Assembly (NCBI GenBank): GCA_040217155.1
Contig: JAVJNS010000004.1
Coordinates: forward strand, 1 to 64,000
Origin: Pelagibius sp040217155
Lineage (GTDB): Bacteria; Pseudomonadota; Alphaproteobacteria; Kiloniellales; Kiloniellaceae
Length of the DNA: 64,000 bases
Direction: 5' to 3'
In this document: positions 9,301-16,961 of the stretch, piece after piece
How the letters are laid out: every line of letters starts with the position of its first letter
Numbering within the stretch: the stretch's first letter is position 1
Position numbers and translations under genes: made by a program
Notes under the pieces: generated by a model
What the model saw: the letters and a program-made list of their open reading frames with translations, nothing else
What the model was told of the DNA's origin: nothing
Databases searched by the model: none

Positions 9301-10522
9301 CTTTCTCATCGATGAGCTTGGTTACCTGAGTCGGCGACCAGACATCGAGAATTGCCTCAGGAACAATGATGCTTGCGCCACCCCCTACCAACTTCCCGTC
9401 CTCAGTGAGAAGGACAGCGGCGTCCGAAATGGCTTCCTCAAAGCTCTTCTCAACGATGGCCCCGCAATCGCCCTCAAGAGAATTATCACCTCGGTTCACA
9501 TCAGGGACCAGTCCATAAGCGCGCGCTTGTTCGTTAGGCGGCATCTTCTCTGCATTCAACCAGCACAGCATTGCGCTTGCAGCTAGTTTCCCGGCCCGCT
9601 GTAGCAACCACCGATTGGTCGGCGAGATCGCCGGGTCCTTGATGTCGTCGCGGTCAGGCTTGGCTATGAAGGGCGCATTGATGGCGAACGGAAGCGCCGT
9701 CTCGACTCCCGTCGGCAGTACCACGAAAAGTCGCCCTTCAAGTCCAAGTACAATCTCGATTTTGCACGGCGGGAACTCTTCCTGGTTCTCAAGCGTGCGC
9801 TCATGTCTGATCTCTTCCAGCGCCTCCTTCGGGAATAAAGCAGCTTCAGACCTGATGAGAAGAACCGGCTTCGCATTATCGTTGAGCGCGATCCATTCGC
9901 TATCCGCCACCGGACCGGGTCTAAGGACATTCCAGTGAATGAAGCTTCCATTGATCTCGATGTGACGTATGTTCTTGAAGAAGAGGAGAGATACCGGACT
10001 TTCCAACCATTCGTTAAGGTTCTTTTCCACCTCGCTGCGCCTATGATCATCGCTAATCTCGACGCGAACACAGGTTTTACCATCGCCACGGGGACCAACT
10101 TCCAACAATCTGGGCTCCGTAAAGCGATGACGCTCAAAGTAGACCGCCAAGGTTGGCGTTAGCAGTTCAACACGGTCGCCAATGCTGAAGGTGCTCTTAA
10201 AGCCGATACCTCTGAACCCGATCGTATGGAGGGCTCTCTTGTTGGAGTAACCAAACCGGCACAACGATGAAAAATGCTCTTCGGTGAAGTCCTCTCCGTC
10301 ATGCTCAAAAACAAATGTGCCGCTCTCGATCCTGACGCTTGATTCAGTAGCGCCAGCATCGTCCGCATTTTGCAGAAGTTCGGATAGGATGTGACGGGGG
10401 CTTTGCACCTGCCTGAATAGCTGGCGCCACGGCCCCGCCAATTCCGGCTCATTCTCTAGCTGATCCCAGCGCTTGACGGCGTTCTTTTGAACCGCATCAA
10501 AATAAGCGGGCTTGGAAATCAC
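6305..10522 (-). CDS. Sacsin-like GHKL ATPase (large defence-operon protein)
   Basis: A 1405-residue protein. The N-terminus is a GHKL (Hsp90/MutL/histidine-kinase type) ATPase of the sacsin subtype: N box ELLQNADDAG (48-57), a G1-like HDGEDF (74-79) and G2 GFRGIGFKS (102-110). The rest is a long region without a domain I can name, ending in an acidic, Ser-rich linker (about 1225-1300) and a small C-terminal domain with a YRKDSEDRFYSDRDGSW stretch. The start overlaps the helicase stop (ATGA) and its own end overlaps the methylase by 29 bases, so it is an integral operon member. GHKL proteins act as ATP-driven clamps or chaperones. Here I infer a sensing or remodelling subunit. Gene identity is clear, its role is not. 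Confidence 0.88.
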   Translation of the reverse strand: MISKPAYFDAVQKNAVKRWDQLENEPELAGPWRQLFRQVQSPRHILSELLQNADDAGATESSVRIESGTFVFEHDGEDFTEEHFSSLCRFGYSNKRALHTIGFRGIGFKSTFSIGDRVELLTPTLAVYFERHRFTEPRLLEVGPRGDGKTCVRVEISDDHRRSEVEKNLNEWLESPVSLLFFKNIRHIEINGSFIHWNVLRPGPVADSEWIALNDNAKPVLLIRSEAALFPKEALEEIRHERTLENQEEFPPCKIEIVLGLEGRLFVVLPTGVETALPFAINAPFIAKPDRDDIKDPAISPTNRWLLQRAGKLAASAMLCWLNAEKMPPNEQARAYGLVPDVNRGDNSLEGDCGAIVEKSFEEAISDAAVLLTEDGKLVGGGASIIVPEAILDVWSPTQVTKLIDEKARSPLSRHVSEDDRDKLLNWGIIEELDNQAFIGVLRERHLPKPKTWARLLTLWAYVAPEATGFWNRDTAISLRIVPVQGKDVLYAATEVVRLGEKRLLQSETDWQFLAKYLLVLNQNWLKFLAVRRRTAEGKGESGLVDLVDSSYAVLEAIRLGDTSDAGKAIDRVAAELFSRERVPLKESIQLAQIAAKLGARADASFRFVASDATLSSLDKPMLFDADGTLEELLPEAVCGKWLLHSDYVAAFSSCTEEEWRRWVRSGQAGLSTFAPLTQGRKTVYGRGEIEREVRKRGGQGEINCPYKTDRFVLEDWDFDEPLWRHWAALAKADDRAWCRVAERILMERETFWNRARSAKALQVATTGNTRTISYGSLLPNWVLRLRILPCLPDTQGIPRRPEDLLRLTPETESMLDVEPFLNRLIDRETAHPILDLLGVRTSPLGPEALLERLRALAKADVPPVSEIDKYYRRLDQLAGTCSTPDLNKVIQTFRIENLILSQDGTWTDAQSVFLAPDEDGVPGAAIIRAPVANLALWRKIGVRERPTVELALQWLKSLPSGRPLSPGDVHRVRELLKRYPVQIWEECEHWINLAAEWVPVVKLRYGLTMQPRIAWRHLEHWVKQQTADLQWLSAEFSRNEPFAALGSLAGQLEERFYRDPLFAGHPEPRDWLEAVGAELCRLRLDSESESSRIRGISRRLFNTRWQVTPDLEVIPYLDGVPAGKPRRAEVVWLDEVLHVDDLTKAKLAKRVPQEIEKHFEWDEIKAVLDYSFERSPADIRAYLAENYDLDPAAQIEKSNESDESQSPEQKSAGDSESYEVGNDDGTSIYDQMGVVDDSIQNADRIGPSEEKSGQEIPKLGGLLSTGDRTSSAPRPKRPTIVERFARAKGYRKDSEDRFYSDRDGSWLGRTDGLHFPWELCNASGEVERYYWPKDHCLEREPLQLEAEVWALVDQNSDKYALILEDGHGAAVEVTGTRLRAMVDSGVLTLFPATYRIVYSSDTHT

Positions 10523-13500
10523 GCAGGTGACCCTCCCGCCGCCAAGAGCTTAGTCAGATGTATCGTGCGAGAAACTTCAGCGAAGCCTGGTTCGGAACCG
10601 AAAACTGAAGTGGGATTGCGAAGATAGACGGGCTGCTGCGCAAACCCGTTTCCAATTTTGACGACTGCAAGTATGTAAACAAGGTCTGACTGCTCAGCGT
10701 TGAATGCCGTTAGCATTTCGTTTCGCGTTATCGTGATGGTATTGGCGCCGTCCACGCGACCCTTCACCTCAATGAAGGTCAGGCTGCTGGAGTTCGGGTC
10801 GCGGCTTTCGATGTCGTAGCCGCGGTTCTCCGCCGACACGTCACGCGGCGCCCTTCCGAGGGCGCGCTCGGCAGCCATAACAGCGTCCATAGCAAGTTTC
10901 TCTACTTCTGCGCGCCCGTCAGCGAGACCAGCCGGCGTGGTGACAGGTTGCGCTTGCTTCGCAAACCAACCGATCGGTACGACGAGCGCTGCCCCCTGTA
11001 TCTCCGGCGGCAGCGGCGCGATTTGGCGTTCCTTCGCTAGCTCGTCGAGCCGCATGTTCAAGCGGTCGGTCAGCGTCTCGACATGGCGGCGCGCGTTCTG
11101 TGAGTTCAGGCGCTGCTGCTTTCCAGCATGCTCTTCCCGTTCCAGCTCCAGGGCGCGGCTCTGCCAGTGAAGGATTTCCCGACGCAGGCGCTCCTTCACC
11201 GCTGTTTCGGTCCTCGCGATCTCGTCCAAACGCCGAGCCTTCACTTCGTCCAGGTGGCGCGGTACCAACTCGGCGATGGCGTAGCCGCGCACGCGGTCCT
11301 CAACTTCGCCGGCCAGCCAGTCTTCGGACAGGATTGCCTCTACGCTGCGCTTCTCATCTTCATTCAGTGGGCGGCAGTCGAGATAGGGTGCGACCCCACC
11401 ATCGACCGCCTTGCCATACCGGTCGAGGTAAACGAACTGGAGCTTCTGCGAAATCAGGCGGGGACGACCATTGCGGCCGACGCGCCCGTCCCTGATTCCC
11501 TGCTCCAAATAAGCGAGCATCCGCGGTTCCTGGCCGGTATCCCCCTCGTCAACCAAGACAGCTCCCTGAGCCAAGAGGTTCCTGTACCTCTCCAATGTCA
11601 GATCGACCGTCGAATCCAGCAAAGGATGGCCCGGTGCCACCAGGGCCGCCTGGCGCTTGCCCGCAATGTCCTCCTTGTCGAAGCAAATGCGCTCGTAGCG
11701 CGGCAGGACAGGATCACCGCGTCCGATGAGGCGGTCCCGGTCGCGCAGGATCGCGGGGACGCGCTTTACCTCGAAGCGGCCCTTCTCCCTCTGACGCATC
11801 ACCCCACCGGCCAACGCAAAGGCCTCCTCAAAAAAGGACCGGATGTATCGGGGCTGGAGTCGCCGCGCCTCAGCGCGCTCGATCTCTTCCTTCAGTGCCG
11901 TGATCGTCGATGCGTCGAGGCCCTCCTTGGTGAGTTTGTTCCGTGCGACGACTTCCTCGATGTGCTTCCGGTCGACGGCGCCATCAATGGCCGTGAAGAG
12001 GCGCTCGCGCACATCCGGGCGTTCTCCGTAGCGGATCGCTTCCATGAACATCTCGCGCAGCGCCCGCGCCTCGAACAACTCGCCAAGCACGTCATAGACC
12101 TTGCCGCCGAGCGTTTCTCGTGCCGTCTCAAGCTTTTCGAGGAGCCGGGCGTAGACTTGACCCTCGCGGGTCTCGCCGGCGATGAGGTTCCAGAGGTGGC
12201 AGACCTCTGTTTGGCCGATGCGGTGGATGCGGCCAAAACGTTGTTCCAGGCGGTTCGGGTTCCAAGGCAGGTCGTAGTTAACCATAAGGTGTGAACCTCG
12301 TTGCAGGTTTACACCCTCACCGGCGGCGTCGTTAGCAATGAGAAAACGTACTTGCGGATCGTCGTTGAAGGCGGCAATTGCGGCGCGGCGGCGGTCACGG
12401 GGAACACCGCCATGGATCAGCACTACGCTCTCCTCCTCCCCGGTTCGCCCTCGGATTCGGCTTGCCAGATACTCCAGTGTGTCGCGGGCCTCAGTAAAGA
12501 TGACCAGCTTGCGCCTAATGTCATTGCCCGGATCGTAGACGATGGGATCATCCAGAATGCGGTCCAGTTCGCGCCACTTAGTGTCCTCGCCGGAACGGCG
12601 AAGGGCGCGGGCCAGGCTCTCCAACTCTCGAAGCGATGCGATCTCGGCCTCCAGCTCGGCGATCGTGCGCGCGGCTGTCGCCAGATCGACGACTTCTTCC
12701 TCAAGCTCTTCGAGTTCATCTTCCGACGCTTCTTCCAGGTCGTCTTCATCCCACGATGGGACCTGCGCTGCGGTCGAAAGTGCGCCGACCGCCTCCTGTC
12801 CGCGTTTCAGCAGGCGTTCTTCTTCCAGCCGCGCTTCCAACCGGGCAAGACGGCGCTTCAGCGATTCGTGGATAGCCGCCGGAGACGAAGCAAGGCGCCG
12901 CTGGAGAATCTGGAGCGCGAAGCCGACATTGTTCTTCCGCCTGTCGCCGCTGTCCTGAATCTGGTCCGCCCGATTCATCTCCTCGCGAACGTACCGCGTG
13001 ACCGCCTCGTAGAGAGTCGCTTCCAAGTCGGAGAGCTTGTAGGAGACGGTGTAGGCCTTGCGCTCGGGGAATAGCGGGGTGCCGTCGAAGCGTTTCAGTT
13101 CTTCCTTAGTCAGCCGGCGCATCATGTCGGAGACATCGACTTTGTGGGCGCCCTGACGGAAGCGGCCCTCAAAGCGATCAGAATCGAGCAGTCCCATGAA
13201 GAGCTGGAAGTCGGCTTCCTTGCCGTTGTGCGGCGTCGCGGTCATCAGCAGGAAGTGCCGTGCAATGGCGCCAAGCATCTGGCCTAGCTGATAACGCTTT
13301 GTGTACTTGACCTCGTTGCCAAAGAAGCTCGCAGACATGCGATGAGCCTCGTCGCAGATGATGAGGTCCCAATTCGGCGCCGCCTTGAGCCTTTCTTGGA
13401 GGTCCTGCGCCCGCGACAGCATGTCGAGGCGGGCGATTACACGCTGCTTGTCTGCAAAGAAATTGCCGCTGGCCGAAGCCTCCACCTGATCGCGGGTCAG

Positions 13501-14040
13501 GATGTCGAACTGAAGGCTGAACTTGTCCGAAAGCTCGTCCTGCCATTGCTCAACCAGGCTGCCCGGCGCGACGATAAGGCAGCGCTCCAAGTCGCCGCGA
13601 ATGAGCAGCTCCTTGATCAGCAGGCCCGCCATGATGGTCTTACCGGCGCCGGGATCATCGGCCAAAAGGAACCGCAGCGGATGGCGCGGCAGCATTGCCT
13701 CGTAGACGGCCGTCAACTGATGAGGTAGCGCCTCGATCTGGGACGCGCGCACGGCCAGAAAGGGGTCAAAGAGATGCGCGAGACGGATACGGAGGGCCTC
13801 TGAGGCGAGCCGCAGAAGATGGCCGTCGCCGTCGAAGGCGAAGCGCCGCGAGGCCTCTGCCAACTCCAGCTCGGCCTCGGAGGACCGGAACAGGACCGTC
13901 TGATCGACAGTTCCGTTGAGCTTGTAGGTCACCTCGACAGCGTCCGGCCCGAACGACCGAGACGCCAGAACTTCGACGAACCGGTCGCCCGCGATCCCCC
14001 GTAGCCTGCTCCCCGCGACGATTTCTTCCAGCCGGACCAT
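10519..14040 (-). CDS. SNF2/DEAH-type helicase with C-terminal DUF3883-like domain
   Basis: The 1173-residue first gene of the operon. Helicase motifs: Walker A DDPGAGKT (128-135), DEAH (230-233), a MTATPHNG motif III, and motif VI with NRLEQRFGRIHRIGQ. An acidic coiled insert (DEDDLEEASEDELEELEEE) separates the two RecA lobes. The C-terminal part has GYDIES followed after about ten residues by FIEVKG, the D...E-x-K layout of DUF3883 and of the PD-(D/E)XK nuclease fold. This architecture matches the COG0553-type helicases of DISARM-like systems (DrmD-like). It is the promoter-proximal gene and is coupled to the GHKL gene by an ATGA overlap. Expected to translocate on DNA during anti-phage defence. 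Confidence 0.93.
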   Translation of the reverse strand: MVRLEEIVAGSRLRGIAGDRFVEVLASRSFGPDAVEVTYKLNGTVDQTVLFRSSEAELELAEASRRFAFDGDGHLLRLASEALRIRLAHLFDPFLAVRASQIEALPHQLTAVYEAMLPRHPLRFLLADDPGAGKTIMAGLLIKELLIRGDLERCLIVAPGSLVEQWQDELSDKFSLQFDILTRDQVEASASGNFFADKQRVIARLDMLSRAQDLQERLKAAPNWDLIICDEAHRMSASFFGNEVKYTKRYQLGQMLGAIARHFLLMTATPHNGKEADFQLFMGLLDSDRFEGRFRQGAHKVDVSDMMRRLTKEELKRFDGTPLFPERKAYTVSYKLSDLEATLYEAVTRYVREEMNRADQIQDSGDRRKNNVGFALQILQRRLASSPAAIHESLKRRLARLEARLEEERLLKRGQEAVGALSTAAQVPSWDEDDLEEASEDELEELEEEVVDLATAARTIAELEAEIASLRELESLARALRRSGEDTKWRELDRILDDPIVYDPGNDIRRKLVIFTEARDTLEYLASRIRGRTGEEESVVLIHGGVPRDRRRAAIAAFNDDPQVRFLIANDAAGEGVNLQRGSHLMVNYDLPWNPNRLEQRFGRIHRIGQTEVCHLWNLIAGETREGQVYARLLEKLETARETLGGKVYDVLGELFEARALREMFMEAIRYGERPDVRERLFTAIDGAVDRKHIEEVVARNKLTKEGLDASTITALKEEIERAEARRLQPRYIRSFFEEAFALAGGVMRQREKGRFEVKRVPAILRDRDRLIGRGDPVLPRYERICFDKEDIAGKRQAALVAPGHPLLDSTVDLTLERYRNLLAQGAVLVDEGDTGQEPRMLAYLEQGIRDGRVGRNGRPRLISQKLQFVYLDRYGKAVDGGVAPYLDCRPLNEDEKRSVEAILSEDWLAGEVEDRVRGYAIAELVPRHLDEVKARRLDEIARTETAVKERLRREILHWQSRALELEREEHAGKQQRLNSQNARRHVETLTDRLNMRLDELAKERQIAPLPPEIQGAALVVPIGWFAKQAQPVTTPAGLADGRAEVEKLAMDAVMAAERALGRAPRDVSAENRGYDIESRDPNSSSLTFIEVKGRVDGANTITITRNEMLTAFNAEQSDLVYILAVVKIGNGFAQQPVYLRNPTSVFGSEPGFAEVSRTIHLTKLLAAGGSPA

Positions 14041-14140
14041 TCTTCGTTACTTTCTCTCGCCGCTGCGGCCGACGGCGAGGTGTCCAAACTTCCCAGTCAT
14101 TGAACTCTTGACGCCCTTCTAGTCCTCTCCTGTGTCTTGG

Positions 14141-14168
14141 AGTGTAGCCGATACAGTCATACATTCAA
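14141..14168 (-). promoter_or_regulatory. Candidate promoter of the defence operon
   Basis: On the minus strand TTGAAT (14168-14163), a 16-base gap and TACACT (14146-14141) resemble a sigma-70 promoter about 100 bases before the helicase start. It lies in the 372-base gap (14041-14412) between the divergent helicase and nuclease-like genes. I see no other gene in that gap. Match quality is only moderate. Confidence 0.3.
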
Positions 14169-14412
14169 TTTCTAGTAGCGATCCTCGAAACCTCAAACTA
14201 GGGTCAGAAAGCGGCGAATTCGCAGACGACTCCGCCCACCAACAGCCATGCTCGCTGCAGCCTGATGACAGCTATCCAGTCGCAGCACAAGACGGCTCGG
14301 AGTTTGCCAGAGCTATCGGAGCAAAAGGTGCCCACGCGCGCCTTGTTCCGGTTCCGAAACAAAGCGGGCCATTTGACCACTTCGGCCCGAGGGAGAGACG
14401 ATAGAGCGGAAG

Positions 14413-15009
14413 ATGGCAACCAAAGAAGACATACTTGAGCAGATCGTCGAGGAGTACCTGGTCCACAAAGGCTACTTCGTGCAGCACAATCTCAAGTTCT
14501 TGCCCCGCAAGGATCACCCAGACTTCGTCAAGAATCTGGACTCCAACCACAGCGACATCGATGTGATCGGCTACCACCCAAAGATGACCGGAGATCGGAA
14601 GGTCGTCGCATTCAGTTGCAAGAGCTGGCAGCAGGGCTTCAACCCGGCTTCGGAAATAGACGCCATCGAGAAGGACAAGACGCTTCGTGGACGCAGGGCC
14701 TGGCAGGCCTTTCGCGAGCTGACTGTGCCGAAGTGGTCTGAGGCCTTTCTAAAGGCCGTGCGCGACGCGACCGGCACCGATCACTTCACCTACATTGTCG
14801 CAGTCGCCAAGCTTCGCGGCGACAAGACTGTCTGGGAGAACTACACTCCCTTCCGCGAGGCTCTGGGCGGCAACCCAATCGTCGTTCTCACCTTCCGCGA
14901 AATGGTCACCGAAATTCAGAGCGAGCTGACGACCACGCTTGCCGCCACTGAAGTGGGCCGCATGCTCCAGATGTTCCAGGCGGCGGGCATGCATGTCGAG
15001 CGAGATTAA
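14413..15009 (+). CDS. PD-(D/E)XK-like nuclease-fold protein
   Basis: A 198-residue protein transcribed away from the defence operon. The N-terminal helix with EQIVEEYL, then HSDIDVIGY (D48, D50) and VVAFSCKSW (K70) follow the alpha-D-beta-(E-x-K) layout of restriction-endonuclease-like folds (Mrr/Hjc type). The usual acid two residues before Lys is Ser here (S-C-K), so catalysis may use another acid or be lost. A Trp/Phe-rich middle and a helical C-terminus follow. Position beside the helicase-methylase operon suggests an accessory nuclease or DNA-binding component. It could equally be an independent defence gene. The exact family is not recognised. Confidence 0.72.
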   Translation: MATKEDILEQIVEEYLVHKGYFVQHNLKFLPRKDHPDFVKNLDSNHSDIDVIGYHPKMTGDRKVVAFSCKSWQQGFNPASEIDAIEKDKTLRGRRAWQAFRELTVPKWSEAFLKAVRDATGTDHFTYIVAVAKLRGDKTVWENYTPFREALGGNPIVVLTFREMVTEIQSELTTTLAATEVGRMLQMFQAAGMHVERD

Positions 15010-15070
15010 GCGACGAGGCCATCAGGCGATCAGTTGGCACAACAGCGGCGCGCCTCATCGTTCTCCACCT

Positions 15071-15364
15071 TCATTTATCATCCATCTCCTGGGGTTTCAG
15101 CAGCTCTTGAGCCAAGCTGTGAGGTAGCATCGAGAGATCGCCATGAAAAATCCAGTCCAGTGAAACACCAAACCGATTTTTCAAACGAGAAACGTAAGCC
15201 GGCGGCACCGCACTGACGCCACGTTCCCAGTTGGAAAGATTAGCCTCGCTCTCTCCTGTGATCTTGGCAAACTCGCGCTGAGAGCGAAATCCGAGCGCTT
15301 GCCGCGTCTGTCTGAGGCGCTCCCCGGCCTTCACTTTGTATTGATCACGAATATCTTGATTCAT
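15071..15364 (-). CDS. XRE-family helix-turn-helix regulator
   Basis: A 97-residue protein from the ATG at 15364. A longer reading from a TTG at 15379 is possible. Residues about 10-65 form a Cro/C1-type HTH: LRQTRQALGFRSQREFAK, then TGESEANLSNWERG, a recognition-helix pattern. The C-terminal tail is short. Such single-domain regulators often control restriction-modification or toxin-antitoxin operons. It is the last gene of a compact minus-strand group (16765 to 15071) and converges on the nuclease-like gene at 14413-15009. It may regulate this small-gene group or the neighbouring defence operon. The target is not evident. Confidence 0.85.
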   Translation of the reverse strand: MNQDIRDQYKVKAGERLRQTRQALGFRSQREFAKITGESEANLSNWERGVSAVPPAYVSRLKNRFGVSLDWIFHGDLSMLPHSLAQELLKPQEMDDK

Positions 15365-15430
15365 GGTAGTCGGCAGCAAAATCGACCAACGTTTACAGAT
15401 TGCACATCGATCACCGCACAGACTGTTGCG

Positions 15431-15955
15431 TTACGTAGTCGCGGACTCTAGCGCACTTCCCTCATCATTGCCTTCCACATCTTGAACCCAGTTCAACACC
15501 GCTTCCGTGAAAAGACTTACAGACATCGACAGCTCCCAGTCTGACTTATCTCGACCATCCCTTCCCTGAAATGTTGTCGTGGGCTTCTCGACGCCCTTTT
15601 CCATTTGCCTCATTACGCGGTCCGAGTGGATGATCTTGTCGCACACGTCCTTAATGGAGAACTGAACAGTCACTCCTGCTTCCTGTTTCTTCTTGTCAAG
15701 AAAACCGCATTGAGTGACATACCGCGCCGTATCTATGTGATTATAGCCTTGATAGAACTTCGTACGGAGTGCAATTGCGAGGTTAAGGAGCTGCCGACTG
15801 AGTTGCTCCCCGTAAATCGATTTCGTCCGGCCACTTTTGTCCTCATGAGTGCCGTCAACGAACAGGTGATAGGCGGCGATGTCGAGCGCATAGCAATAGA
15901 TGGCGAGCTTGCGAATCTCGTCAGTTGGCACTTTCAGGGTTCCAAGCAACTCCAT
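15431..15955 (-). CDS. Hypothetical helical protein
   Basis: 174 residues from the ATG at 15955, chosen because GGAG lies seven bases upstream. The longer open frame to 16159 would overlap the preceding gene. The sequence is predicted mainly helical, with LLNLAIALRTKF and SIKDVCDKIIHSD blocks and a Glu/Asp-rich end. There is no signal peptide or membrane segment. The shape resembles HEPN/abortive-infection-type helical proteins, but I cannot point to an intact R-x4-6-H motif. It follows the nuclease-fold candidate at 16014-16508 after 58 bases, in the same orientation, so the two may be a functional pair. Confidence 0.65.
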   Translation of the reverse strand: MELLGTLKVPTDEIRKLAIYCYALDIAAYHLFVDGTHEDKSGRTKSIYGEQLSRQLLNLAIALRTKFYQGYNHIDTARYVTQCGFLDKKKQEAGVTVQFSIKDVCDKIIHSDRVMRQMEKGVEKPTTTFQGRDGRDKSDWELSMSVSLFTEAVLNWVQDVEGNDEGSALESATT

Positions 15956-16013
15956 TTGCGATCTCCGACACATGGTGCTCACGGCACCGCGCCCATCACG
16001 GTGAATAGCCTCA

Positions 16014-16508
16014 TCAAGTCTCCGCGTGCTCAAATTTGCGCCCGTCGCTGCACCAGCCACAGAGCAGAAAGCGATCACTGCTATTGCCATCCTCGAATTC
16101 GACGATCCACCGCCGCAACCGCTCGACCGTGGCCCGGAACTCATCGCCAGTCGATGCACTGAAAATCATCACGCGCAGATCAGCACGCGCTATGAGCAGT
16201 TTCAGGAAGTCGTCATCGACATCGTCGGGGCCAAGCCATTCGCACTCCATTACGAGGGGGACCTTCTTCAACCATGTGTCCTCCTTGCCGTAGTCGAGCC
16301 AGCAGAGGTCGAACATGAACTCCCCGTCATCGCAATGGAGCGGCGAGTTCTTCAGGCCGTAGGTGTAATACCCCTTACTTTTCCCAAGCGCCCCAAGCTC
16401 TTCCTTGATCCGACGTGTCCATTCGCCGCTGTACAGACCGGGGCCAGCCATATGTTCGGCGTTAATGGTGTCCAGAACAGCTTTGATTTCTTCCTGAATC
16501 GTACTCAT
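16014..16508 (-). CDS. Hypothetical protein, possible PD-(D/E)XK fold
   Basis: 164 residues from the ATG at 16508 (GAGG five bases before it). Upstream in-frame ATGs at 16526 and 16607 are less well supported. The core has EFMFDLCWLDY, then VPLVMECEWLG and a DFLKLLIARADLRVMIFSA stretch. The order Asp, then E-x-E in a beta strand, then helix and a hydrophobic strand fits a restriction-endonuclease-like fold in which the usual Lys is replaced. The end is GWCSDGRKFEHAET. It is in a tight minus-strand group with the small membrane protein upstream and the helical protein downstream. A defence role is inferred from location only. Confidence 0.65.
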   Translation of the reverse strand: MSTIQEEIKAVLDTINAEHMAGPGLYSGEWTRRIKEELGALGKSKGYYTYGLKNSPLHCDDGEFMFDLCWLDYGKEDTWLKKVPLVMECEWLGPDDVDDDFLKLLIARADLRVMIFSASTGDEFRATVERLRRWIVEFEDGNSSDRFLLCGWCSDGRKFEHAET

Positions 16509-16522
16509 CGCTGCCTCGCACT

Positions 16523-16765
16523 TCATAACCGGTCTTGGCAGAGAGGCAGACCGGAATACTGCACCGCAATTGGAAGACCGGATGCGAGGCACGACTTTCC
16601 CGTCCATCGATCGTGCTTCACCACGTATGATGGGCCATTTCGATCAAAGCTGGTATACTCATAACGACTGCCCATCAGAAGCGCGCCAGCGATTACCATG
16701 CCAGCCATGACGATTGCTACTGCGACAATCAGCCAACCAGAATTGCCACTGCTACCAGACAGCAT
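16523..16765 (-). CDS. Small single-pass membrane protein, unknown function
   Basis: About 80 residues if started at the ATG at 16765. The frame is open to 16798. A Gly/Ser-rich N-terminus is followed by one strongly hydrophobic segment (WLIVAVAIVMAGMVIAGALL). The short hydrophilic tail contains RYEYTSFDRNGPSYVV and DRWTGKS. The 'D-R-W/F-T-G-K' ending is common in small anchored proteins of unknown function. The stop is 14 bases before the next start, so it is probably co-transcribed with the two genes that follow. Confidence 0.55.
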   Translation of the reverse strand: MLSGSSGNSGWLIVAVAIVMAGMVIAGALLMGSRYEYTSFDRNGPSYVVKHDRWTGKSCLASGLPIAVQYSGLPLCQDRL

Positions 16766-16961
16766 TCCCGATTCCCCACTTTTTAAAGTTTGTCGCAACA
16801 GAACCGAAAACTTGTTGGTTCACTTTTGTTGATCTTGGAACAATTTGAGCACTCTCAGCGCGTCTTCCGAATCGGCTCCGGTGTTTTCACTCCAAGGCGG
16901 GTCGGCTTCGCACCCGGCTCATGAGTATTTCTACAGTTCTGAAGCAACTCCCTCCTCCAGC

